Shown here: in pieces, positions 1 to 6,111 of the stretch
Layout of the letters: each line of letters opens with the position of its first letter
How positions within the stretch are numbered: position 1 is the first letter of the stretch
NCBI GenBank assembly: GCA_025450255.1
Contig: JANWHV010000005.1
Location: 1 to 7,141 of the forward strand
DNA from: Chloroflexota bacterium
GTDB lineage: Bacteria > Chloroflexota > UBA5177 > JANWHV01
Direction of reading: 5' to 3'
Length of the DNA: 7,141 nt
The notes under the pieces: generated by a model
Seen by the model: only the letters and a program-made list of their open reading frames with translations
What the model was told of the DNA's origin: nothing
Databases searched by the model: none
Made by a program: the position numbers and the translations under genes

Positions 1-345
1 CGTATCCCAGTTGAAGCTATAGCCGGGATGCCGCACGCGGCGACTGACCAGCAGGCCAAGTAGCCCTCCCGCGCCCAGCAGCGCCACGTACGCCAGTTGA
101 TACAGGCGTGCGTTGCGATGGTCTATGCCCTTCATCGAGAACAGTACGGCGAAGCCGATCAGCAGCAGCGCCGCGACGGCCTGTGCCGCCATGCCCCAGC
201 GCTGTCGTGGCGTCGACTTCGCCGGGGAGGGCGCCGTTGGCGAAGCCGGCGCGTCCCGACGGTCCGCCGCCCGCCCGCCCTGTACTTCAGTGCGATACGC
301 GGGCTCGTGGTCCGATACACGCATCAGCCCCTCCATGGGGTCCAC
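1..345 (-). CDS. Two-helix membrane protein of unknown function, third gene of the oxidase operon (partial, 3' end outside window)
   Basis: This is an open frame of 115 codons from a GTG at 345 to the window edge. The GTG has a good Shine-Dalgarno stretch (GAGGAGAGG) 5 nt upstream. An in-frame ATG at 336 is the alternative start. The gene begins 12 nt after the stop of the heme-copper subunit I gene, so it is almost surely in the same transcript. The N-terminal 49 residues are hydrophilic and rich in Pro, Ala and Arg. A hydrophobic helix follows at about residues 50-71 (WGMAAQAVAALLLIGFAVLF), then a short loop with KGIDHRNAR and a second helix at about 81-100, then a basic SRRVRHPGYS segment. 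I recognise no family. Operon position suggests an accessory or assembly subunit of the terminal oxidase/reductase, but that is inference. The C-terminus is unseen. Confidence 0.72.
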   Translation of the reverse strand, partial: MDPMEGLMRVSDHEPAYRTEVQGGRAADRRDAPASPTAPSPAKSTPRQRWGMAAQAVAALLLIGFAVLFSMKGIDHRNARLYQLAYVALLGAGGLLGLLVSRRVRHPGYSFNWDT

Positions 346-357
346 AATGACCTCTCC

Positions 358-1926
358 TCAACTGACCAGATGAAAGCCCGCTCGTCGCAGCCGCGTCTCG
401 TCGAGTGGCGCCAGGCCCGCGCGCAGGGCATGCCTGCGCCTGTATCCCACGGCCCGCAGCCGCCACCATTCGGCCAGGAGGCCCAGTAACCCGGCGATCA
501 GGATACATATGGAGCCGACCGCGAACCTGGCCAGGGTCTCGCCGCCCGGCGGCTGTATAAAGTAGCGTCGCGGCAGGCTCAGGAGCCCTCCGAGAAGCCA
601 GATCCCGAGCAGGCCCCAGCCGCCGACCAGAATGGCGCCGGGCGCCAGCATACGCACCCGCGGCGAACTTTCCTCGCCCGCGGCCTCCTCCAGCAGATGG
701 GTAAGAAAGCCGAACAGAAAGAGCATGACGCCCAGCAGGTAGTAACTGTGGAAGTGCCCGACCACCCAAAGCGTATTATGAAGGCGGAAATTGAATGGAA
801 TCAGTACATCAAGGACGGCGGCGATGCCGCCGATCAGCCAGCCGGAGAATCCCGCGTAGATCAGGACCGAGCCCAGGGTCCAGCGGAAGTTTGAGCGCCA
901 TACCAGGAGCAGGGCGCCGAAGATCGTGACCACGAGCGAGCCGGCGACCGCCGCGTAGGTGATCCCCTCACCGGCCACGTCCAGGGCCAGCGGCTGCGCG
1001 AAATCCATGTACAGGTGATGGAAGTAAGCGGGCAGCACGAAGATCAATATCGCCAGCCAGGCCACCACCACCGGCCGGGTGGTCGGCCACTCGCGGTGGG
1101 CATAGCGCGGCATGATCGCGTACACCATCCCGGCGGCCAGATAAATGGCGACGTTGGCGATGCTGTGCCCAAAAAAGTAGGTAATGCTTTTGGCCCACAA
1201 TGGGTCAAGTCCCACGCCGGCGTTGGCCAGGTGACCTAAAAGGCCGAGGCCAATCACCGTGCCCGAAGCGGCGATGATCACGCCCTGGATGGCGCTGATC
1301 GTCGCGATCAGCACCGCAGGCGGCGGGATACCCTCCGGTGTGCCATGCCCATCTCCCTTGCGCCACAGCATGGGTAACGCCAGCGCCTGGGAGAGGCTGC
1401 CGTAGGTCCGAATGGCCTCGATCAGTACGACGAGGCAGAACAGGCCGAAGGCGAAGCCGACCAGGAGATCGCCGAGCAGGAACAGCGCCGTACTCCAGGC
1501 GGGCCACCAGCCGAAAAAGGGCAAGGGATAGAGGAATGTCCAGCCGGGAGCGAAACCGCCCCATAACGTACTGATCGCCACGCACAGCACGCCGACCATG
1601 GCGATCCCATAGGTCAGAAGCATGGGAAGCGGATCGAGCGGCAAGGTCGGCTGCAGCACAAACCAGAGCGCGGCCATCGTGCCAAGCAGTGCCGCCGTAA
1701 CCATGCCCGTGCCATGCAGGGTCAGCACCGCGTAGAACTGTTGCGAACTCAGGGTCAGAATACCGGCCTGCTGCGAGCGCATGGTGAGACCCAGCAAGCC
1801 CATGACCAGAAACAGCGCCACGACCGTGGCCAGGTAGAGCAGGGTCACGCGGCGGGCGGTATCCGGGTTGGTCGTCGCGGGTGACCGCGTGATAGGTATA
1901 GTCAGAGCATTCGATACGATCGCCAT
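358..1926 (-). CDS. Heme-copper oxidase superfamily subunit I (B-type-like; lacks the canonical active-site Tyr, possible NO reductase)
   Basis: A 522-residue polytopic membrane protein with many hydrophobic helices. The six expected metal ligands are visible: H71 in LHGTGM (low-spin heme), H254 in FFGHSIAN (CuB/FeB), H303-H304 in YFHHLYMD (CuB/FeB), and H391 and H393 in VVGHFHS (high-spin and low-spin heme). R453-R454 in LPRRYF match the conserved heme-propionate arginine pair. HNTLWVVGHFH resembles the B (ba3) family more than A or C types. The residue four after H254, normally the cross-linked Tyr of O2-reducing enzymes, is N258. The start of helix VII, where C-type enzymes carry their Tyr, has none either. 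Loss of this Tyr is typical of NO reductases, so the enzyme may reduce NO rather than O2. The ATG lies 1 nt after the subunit II stop (TAG-C-ATG), indicating coupled translation. Family assignment is firm; the substrate is open. Confidence 0.9.
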   Translation of the reverse strand: MAIVSNALTIPITRSPATTNPDTARRVTLLYLATVVALFLVMGLLGLTMRSQQAGILTLSSQQFYAVLTLHGTGMVTAALLGTMAALWFVLQPTLPLDPLPMLLTYGIAMVGVLCVAISTLWGGFAPGWTFLYPLPFFGWWPAWSTALFLLGDLLVGFAFGLFCLVVLIEAIRTYGSLSQALALPMLWRKGDGHGTPEGIPPPAVLIATISAIQGVIIAASGTVIGLGLLGHLANAGVGLDPLWAKSITYFFGHSIANVAIYLAAGMVYAIMPRYAHREWPTTRPVVVAWLAILIFVLPAYFHHLYMDFAQPLALDVAGEGITYAAVAGSLVVTIFGALLLVWRSNFRWTLGSVLIYAGFSGWLIGGIAAVLDVLIPFNFRLHNTLWVVGHFHSYYLLGVMLFLFGFLTHLLEEAAGEESSPRVRMLAPGAILVGGWGLLGIWLLGGLLSLPRRYFIQPPGGETLARFAVGSICILIAGLLGLLAEWWRLRAVGYRRRHALRAGLAPLDETRLRRAGFHLVS

Positions 1927-1927
1927 G

Positions 1928-2473
1928 CTAGACCCTGGTGACCGTGAGCGGTATTTCCATCACGTCGTGCGACATCCCGCAATACTCCAGGCAGCGGACG
2001 ATGTAGGTTCCCGGCGCGCTGAAGGTCACCACCAGGTGGTTGGTGTAGTCCGGCATGGCCTGGACCTGGGCGATCAGTACGCCGTGCGGATCATAGAGCC
2101 CAAAGCCATGATTGACATCACCCGAGGTCACCGCGAAGTTCACCTTTTGTCCCGCCGTGAAGCTGGTCCGGCTGATTTGCCAAACGTATTGATAGCCGAC
2201 GGCCTGGACATTCATCGCCTGGGCCGTTCCCACGTTGCCGGGGTAGGGCAGCCCGAGCAGACTGGCGGCGACCGCGGCCGCGGCCGTGAACACGACAACC
2301 ATTAGCCAGTATCGACGGATCACGTACCCCGGCTTGGTCACCTCCGCATAGGTGAGCGCCGGCCCATGCGCATGCCGCGCGACGGCGATCATCACGGCCA
2401 CCACGCCAAGGGTCAGCACCAGGAAGATCACGCCGACCGCGAGTTGCACCGAACCGATATCCGGCATGTCCAT
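1928..2473 (-). CDS. CuA-containing subunit II of a heme-copper oxidase/reductase
   Basis: A 181-residue protein with two N-terminal hydrophobic segments (about residues 10-32 and 55-76), followed by a cupredoxin domain facing outside. The binuclear CuA site is complete: H122 in DVNHGF, then CLEYCGMSHDVM giving C161, E163 (backbone), C165, H169 and M172. The aromatic patch GYQYVWQ (93-99) is where soluble donors usually pass electrons to CuA. It therefore accepts electrons from a cytochrome c or blue-copper protein and feeds the subunit I encoded immediately downstream. It is the first gene of the operon, behind a CRP-like palindrome. Start choice: the ATG at 2473 directly abuts AGAAGAGG, whereas the ATG at 2467 (protein MPDIGSVQ...) has that same Shine-Dalgarno 6 nt upstream. 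The shorter form may be the real one. CuA shows the donor is a small redox protein rather than quinol, but does not tell O2 from NO reductase. Confidence 0.92.
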   Translation of the reverse strand: MDMPDIGSVQLAVGVIFLVLTLGVVAVMIAVARHAHGPALTYAEVTKPGYVIRRYWLMVVVFTAAAAVAASLLGLPYPGNVGTAQAMNVQAVGYQYVWQISRTSFTAGQKVNFAVTSGDVNHGFGLYDPHGVLIAQVQAMPDYTNHLVVTFSAPGTYIVRCLEYCGMSHDVMEIPLTVTRV

Positions 2474-2509
2474 CCTCTTCTCTTTTCGCGCCGGTCATCC
2501 GCAATAGTG

Positions 2510-2515
2510 AGTGTA
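2510..2515 (-). promoter_or_regulatory. Candidate -10 box of the subunit II/I operon
   Basis: On the minus strand this hexamer reads TACACT, matching the -10 consensus at four of six positions. Its centre lies 33 bp from the centre of the palindrome at 2538-2553, which would put an activator at about -42 of a start near 2503. No good -35 box is needed or seen in a class II layout. Chosen by spacing and similarity only. Confidence 0.35.
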
Positions 2516-2531
2516 CGATGGCGCTCAGCCG

Positions 2532-2559
2532 CGAGGCTGTGACTTATGTCACAGTCTCG
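2532..2559. promoter_or_regulatory. CRP/FNR-type operator palindrome shared by divergent promoters
   Basis: The core at 2538-2553, TGTGACTTATGTCACA, fits the classic TGTGA-N6-TCACA site of CRP-family regulators exactly. The symmetry extends further: CGAGGCTGTGAC pairs with GTCACAGTCTCG around a TTAT centre with one mismatch per arm. It sits midway between the divergent starts at 2473 and 2640. Two relatives with the same GTGAC-N4-GTCAC skeleton occur at 6697-6712 and 6762-6779, which supports a protein-binding site rather than an incidental hairpin. The regulator itself is not in the window, and the signal it senses (cAMP, NO, O2 or other) cannot be read from the site. Confidence 0.72.
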
Positions 2560-2574
2560 GCACGCCGCCTGTAC

Positions 2575-2580
2575 CATACT
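2575..2580 (+). promoter_or_regulatory. Candidate -10 box of the HdrB-like gene
   Basis: CATACT matches the -10 consensus at four of six positions. Its centre is 32 bp from the palindrome centre at 2545.5. A start near 2587 would place the palindrome at about -41.5, the position where class II CRP-type activators contact RNA polymerase. The call rests on spacing and hexamer similarity only. Confidence 0.35.
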
Positions 2581-2639
2581 GATGCTGTTTGGTGCGCCTG
2601 TGTTAACCCGGAATAGCAACCTGGAATAAGAGATTCGAG

Positions 2640-3560
2640 ATGAAGGTCGTTCCGGCGCGTTACGCGCTTTTCAGCGGCTGCGCGGTCGAGCACCCAGGCT
2701 CGCCGGCGCGGCGGTCAACCATCGCCCTGGCGAGGGTGCTGGGGATCGAACTGTGGGAGGCGCCGGCGCGGGGCTGCTGTGGGGCCAGAGTGGACCGTCC
2801 AGCCGATGAAACAACACTGCGCGATCTGGCGGCGCCGCTCATCGAGGCGACCAGCCAGGGGCTGGCAATCGCGTGCCTCTCTCCCGGGTGTCGGCAGGTG
2901 ATCGCCTACCATGTGCGTCCGACGGACCAGGGCATACCCGCGGCCGATCCCAAGGCCGCGCCGCCGCGAGTAATGGATATTATTCAGCTCCTTACCCGGG
3001 AGGACGATCCGGATCGGCTGACCAACGCTCTGGTGAGATCGTTGTCGCCCCTGCGGGTGGCGCTGCATAGCACCTGTCACGGTGACCATATCCCGTTATC
3101 CGATTCGGCGCCGCAGCGGTCCAGCCTTGTCGGCGCCCCAGGCGCGTCCAAAGAGGCCGGCGGAGCGGCGGAACGTGCCGCCACCGTGCCGCCGGCCGAG
3201 GCGCTTGCCGGCCTGATCGCCGTGTCGGGCGCCGAGCCGCTGGCGGATGTCAGCGTAGCAGGCCACTGCGCGGAAACACCGCTTCTGCCGGCGCCGGTCG
3301 GCGGCAATGCGGAAGCGCCGCCGTGTCTGGCGGTGGCGGCAGAGACGGGGATCGATGTGCTGGTCACCCCCTGCTTTCTTTGCTTCGGCACGTTAAACGA
3401 ACGACAACGCTGGCTGAGCCGGGATGATCCGGCACGGTCCGTGCCCGTGCTGCACCTGGCACAGTTGCTCGGCATGGCCTGTGGGGCGGCTCCAGTGGAC
3501 CTGGAACTAAGGCGCGTCACGGCCCGCGCCCGGCACATACTGGCTCCGTTTGCCGTCTAA
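2640..3560 (+). CDS. HdrB-like CCG-domain (heterodisulfide reductase subunit B family) iron-sulfur protein
   Basis: A 306-residue soluble protein with two CCG (cysteine-rich) modules. The first is YALFSGC (C14), GCCGA (C46-C47), then IACLSPGC (C79, C84); the family usually has CxxC at the last position, whereas here the spacing is Cx4C. The second is HSTCHGD (C146), AGHCAE (C210, where the family has CCG) and VTPCFLC (C245, C248). In HdrB each module binds a non-cubane 4Fe-4S cluster through five cysteines; here the second module has lost one ligand and the first is altered. Residues about 155-230 form an Ala/Gly/Pro-rich insertion. Relatives include HdrB, SdhE/SdhC of type E succinate:quinone reductases, GlcF and LutA, which pass electrons between a dehydrogenase and quinone or thiols. 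The gene stands alone, with no HdrA, HdrC or flavoprotein partner beside it. Start: a weak AAGAG lies 7 nt upstream of the ATG. Role unknown. Confidence 0.83.
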   Translation: MKVVPARYALFSGCAVEHPGSPARRSTIALARVLGIELWEAPARGCCGARVDRPADETTLRDLAAPLIEATSQGLAIACLSPGCRQVIAYHVRPTDQGIPAADPKAAPPRVMDIIQLLTREDDPDRLTNALVRSLSPLRVALHSTCHGDHIPLSDSAPQRSSLVGAPGASKEAGGAAERAATVPPAEALAGLIAVSGAEPLADVSVAGHCAETPLLPAPVGGNAEAPPCLAVAAETGIDVLVTPCFLCFGTLNERQRWLSRDDPARSVPVLHLAQLLGMACGAAPVDLELRRVTARARHILAPFAV

Positions 3561-3690
3561 TCGCCGGCGGATCAAATTGGGCAAAGGAGCCGTCAAGGAT
3601 CAGTTCCAGCCCGGTCGCCGTTCTTGCCTCGGGGGACAGCCCAATTCGGCCGCCCAGTGCCGGGCTTGCCGCGGAAGGCCGACATCGAAT

Positions 3691-3723
3691 GGGTGGCGTG
3701 GAACACCCGATCCCACGCCACCC
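3691..3723. terminator. GC-rich hairpin between convergent genes, possible bidirectional terminator
   Basis: GGGTGGCGTGG and CCACGCCACCC form a perfect 11-bp stem with an 11-nt loop. It lies 130 nt past the HdrB-like stop and 47 nt past the quinoprotein stop on the opposite strand. There is no U-tract on either side, so it is not a textbook intrinsic terminator. Its place between converging genes makes transcript ending or 3'-end protection the likeliest role. The rest of 3561-3770 holds nothing I can identify. Confidence 0.5.
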
Positions 3724-3770
3724 CAGGGTCCAACCACTGATTTCGCTACTTGATGCGTGCCATATCACGC

Positions 3771-5903
3771 CTACTTCGCGGTTACGATGACCTGTCCGAT
3801 CATCCAGGGATGCGGTGTGCAGCTATAGGTAAAGACGCCTACCTTGTTCATCACGATCGAGGCCGAGGCGCCGGGCTGAACCAGGCCCGTATCCCAGTGA
3901 CCCGTACTCGATGTAGCTGTATGCGCCAGTGCGCCGGTGTTGACCCAGGTCACGGTCGTCCCGACCGGCACCGAGATACGATTCGAGGTCAGATTGTCCT
4001 CGTTCTTGAAGTTGGGGAGCCCCTTCGCCACGAAGCCGTAGTCGATCATCGCCACTTTGCTCGTGTGTACGATAGGGCCACTAATAGTTACCACGGTCCA
4101 CGCCGGCTTTGGCGCGGGCGGCTGCGGGATCACCTTGCCGTTCGCCGGGCCTCGTAGGCTGAACACCCACACGGCATCGCCGATCTTCGACCCGATCAGG
4201 GAGTTGCCGCCGGCGGCAATGGCCACGTACTGGACCCCGTTGACATCGTAGGTCATGGCCGGCGCATCGGCGCCGTAGCCGGTCTGCCCCTTCCAAAGCA
4301 CCTTGCCAGTCCTGGCGTCATAGGCATTGAACCAGCCATCTGGCTGCCCATTGAACACCAGGCCGCCGGCCGTCGTCAGCGCACCGCTCCCCTCACCCAG
4401 CGGCATCTTCGTCTTTACCTGCCAGGCAATCTTGTTAGTAGTAGCATTGATCGCGGTGAATGTGCCGCTACGATGGGCTCCTATCAGGGTATTAATCGGC
4501 GAGGTGCCGAAGTAGAACTTCCCTTTCTCAAAGACCGCCAGCTTTGCCGAGTTGTTCACCCCGTCGAACGGCCATATGCTGGCGCCTATATAGAAGTAAT
4601 GGGTTTGGGGATTGTAGGCCATGGGGGACTGCACGACGCCGCCTTCAAAGAGTGGGGCAAACACCGTGTCAAGGTCGGTGATCGGGTCATAGATACAGGC
4701 CGAACGGAGGAAGCCCTGGACATGTTCACCGCACTGCGGCATTACCGCGTCGCCTATCGGGTAGGGCTGTGTCGCCGCGGTACGTTGCGGCGGATACTGC
4801 GGCACCGCCTTCTCGTGGATGCCAATAAGGGGCTTGCCATCGGTCCGATCGAGTATATAGACCCAGCCGGTCTTGCCGATCTCGGCGATACCCTTTCGCA
4901 AGTGCCCGTGCAGAGTGAGGTCAAACAGCACGGTCGGGCTGGGCAGGTCGAAGTCCCAGATGTCGTGATGCACTGCCTGGAAGTACCAGGCCAGCTTGCC
5001 GGTCTTGAGATGCAGCGCCACGATGGACGCGGCAAACAGGTTGTCGCCCGGGCGGGTGCTGCCCTGGAGATCAGGACCGGCGTTCCCGGTGCTGAAGTAC
5101 AGCAGGTCGAGCTGCGGATCGATGGCCACGTTGACCCAGATCGGCGCGCCGCCATTCAGGTAGGCGTTGCTATTGGCCGGCCAGGTGTTACCGCCGATGT
5201 CATGGGGACCGGGAATGGTGTAGAAGCGCCACAGTTGATTACCGGTCGCCGCATCGAGGGCGTAGAACCGGCCACGCGTGCCGTATTCGCCACCGGTGGC
5301 GCCGATATAGACGACGCCGTTATAGTAGACGGGCGCCGCGGTGAAGCCATAACCATCCTGCCAATTCACGAGGTGGTTGCTCCAGACGCGCTTTCCGGTC
5401 GCCTGGGAGACGGCCACGACCGTTCCATCAACCTGGCCGGAGTAGACCAGTCCCTGTCCCAGCGCGACGCCACGATTGTCCCAGCCACAGCAGATCGTGG
5501 TGATCTTCTGAGGGAGATGGGAATCGTAGGCCCAAATCCGGGCGCCGGTGACCGCATTATAGGCAAAGATGTCATCGTTGCCGCTGGGGATATACAGCAC
5601 GCCGTCCCGCTCTACCGGCGTCGCTTCCAGAGAGTATTTGCTCCCCGTCCCCGAGCCAAGATGGGCCATCCACGCGGGTTTGAGGTTGGCGACGTTCCAG
5701 GTAGCGATCTGATCGAGCGTCGAGTAGCGCTCGTTGGTCAGATTACCGCCGTTGGTGACCCAGTTAGTGCCGATCGGTTGCGTGAGCTGCGCATCGATGA
5801 CGGAGTCCGCCGCGGGCTGGGCCGCGGTTGCCGGCACAAAGATGCCGGCGACAAGCAATACCGTCGCCAATACCATCGTGGCCATCCGTCGCACGAGGAA
5901 CAT
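3771..5903 (-). CDS. Exported PQQ-dependent alcohol dehydrogenase-type quinoprotein with fused C-terminal blue-copper (amicyanin-like) domain
   Basis: A 710-residue protein with a Sec signal peptide (basic MFLVRR, hydrophobic core, cleavage near residues 28-29). Residues about 45-585 form the eight-bladed propeller of PQQ alcohol/methanol dehydrogenases, shown by repeated blade motifs such as TGARIWAYD, TGKRVW, TGNQLWRF, TGKLAWYF and TGKVLWKG. The vicinal pair C138-C139 (TICCGWDNRGV) matches the disulfide ring over PQQ. Cofactor and metal residues are E206 (GGEYG), N274 (STGN) and D317 (IWDFD). D319, two residues after the catalytic Asp, is the mark of lanthanide-dependent enzymes. A Pro-rich linker (593-600) leads to a cupredoxin domain with H661, C695, H698 and M701 (CTPHPWM, Cx2Hx2M as in amicyanin). 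That domain is a probable built-in electron acceptor replacing the cytochrome c domain of quinohemoproteins. AAAGGG lies about 8 nt before the ATG. Substrate is unknown; no PQQ synthesis genes are in the window. Confidence 0.92.
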   Translation of the reverse strand: MFLVRRMATMVLATVLLVAGIFVPATAAQPAADSVIDAQLTQPIGTNWVTNGGNLTNERYSTLDQIATWNVANLKPAWMAHLGSGTGSKYSLEATPVERDGVLYIPSGNDDIFAYNAVTGARIWAYDSHLPQKITTICCGWDNRGVALGQGLVYSGQVDGTVVAVSQATGKRVWSNHLVNWQDGYGFTAAPVYYNGVVYIGATGGEYGTRGRFYALDAATGNQLWRFYTIPGPHDIGGNTWPANSNAYLNGGAPIWVNVAIDPQLDLLYFSTGNAGPDLQGSTRPGDNLFAASIVALHLKTGKLAWYFQAVHHDIWDFDLPSPTVLFDLTLHGHLRKGIAEIGKTGWVYILDRTDGKPLIGIHEKAVPQYPPQRTAATQPYPIGDAVMPQCGEHVQGFLRSACIYDPITDLDTVFAPLFEGGVVQSPMAYNPQTHYFYIGASIWPFDGVNNSAKLAVFEKGKFYFGTSPINTLIGAHRSGTFTAINATTNKIAWQVKTKMPLGEGSGALTTAGGLVFNGQPDGWFNAYDARTGKVLWKGQTGYGADAPAMTYDVNGVQYVAIAAGGNSLIGSKIGDAVWVFSLRGPANGKVIPQPPAPKPAWTVVTISGPIVHTSKVAMIDYGFVAKGLPNFKNEDNLTSNRISVPVGTTVTWVNTGALAHTATSSTGHWDTGLVQPGASASIVMNKVGVFTYSCTPHPWMIGQVIVTAK

Positions 5904-5908
5904 ACCAT

Positions 5909-5980
5909 CTACCCTTTCGTGTATGCGTTCGCTTTACCAGAGCACCCAGGATCGTGGTCACGAGGCTCAAGCTTGCCCAT
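5909..5980 (-). CDS. Possible 23-codon leader ORF ahead of the quinoprotein gene
   Basis: ATG at 5980 is preceded by GGAG at a 7-nt spacing. The frame encodes a peptide beginning MGKLEPRDHD and ending at a TAG 5 nt before the quinoprotein ATG, so the downstream Shine-Dalgarno lies inside its last codons. This is the layout of a translationally coupled leader. It lacks the ExxxY core of the PQQ precursor peptide PqqA and resembles no family I know. It may well be chance. Confidence 0.22.
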   Translation of the reverse strand: MGKLEPRDHDPGCSGKANAYTKG

Positions 5981-6032
5981 CCATGATCTCCAGGGATCAA
6001 AGATGTTTATTGGCTGTTCTCCACCAATGGAT

Positions 6033-6040
6033 CCTCCTTT
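6033..6040 (-). promoter_or_regulatory. Consensus Shine-Dalgarno without a substantial gene
   Basis: On the minus strand this reads AAAGGAGG, the strongest ribosome-binding sequence in the window, yet it lies in the 208-nt gap before the quinoprotein gene. The starts at proper distance (TTG at 6027, GTG at 6024) open only a six- or five-codon frame ending in TAA at 6007-6009. An ATT at 6028 would open 39 codons ending at 5909. It could be a leader peptide start, a standby ribosome site, or a remnant. Confidence 0.35.
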
Positions 6041-6111
6041 GCCTCTGCTTCCAACCGCGATCTCGCGCGGTACTGCCGACCCTCTTCGTGAGCCGATGAT
6101 TCCTGGCCTGC

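Noticed and set aside
287..769. A minus-strand open frame of 160 codons overlapping the end of subunit I and the start of the next gene.
   Set aside because: It is in a different frame from two supported genes, and its Arg/Gly/Ala-rich product looks like a frame shadow.
3575..3646. Inverted repeat AATTGGGC / GCCCAATT with a 56-nt spacer.
   Set aside because: Only 8 bp with a long loop and no flanking duplication or transposase; likely chance.
3517..3768. A minus-strand open frame of 83 codons filling the convergent gap, considered as a small gene or remnant.
   Set aside because: It overlaps the end of the HdrB-like gene and runs through the 11-bp hairpin; no family resemblance and no convincing ribosome site.
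5952..5963. TCGTGGTCACGA, a palindrome-like site before the quinoprotein gene considered as a fourth CRP-like operator.
   Set aside because: The arms are TCGTG/CACGA with a 2-nt centre, so neither the half-site nor the spacing matches the GTGAC-N4-GTCAC family.
5909..6028. Frame before the quinoprotein considered as PqqA, the PQQ precursor peptide.
   Set aside because: There is no Glu-x3-Tyr core, the longer version needs a rare ATT start, and no other pqq genes are nearby.
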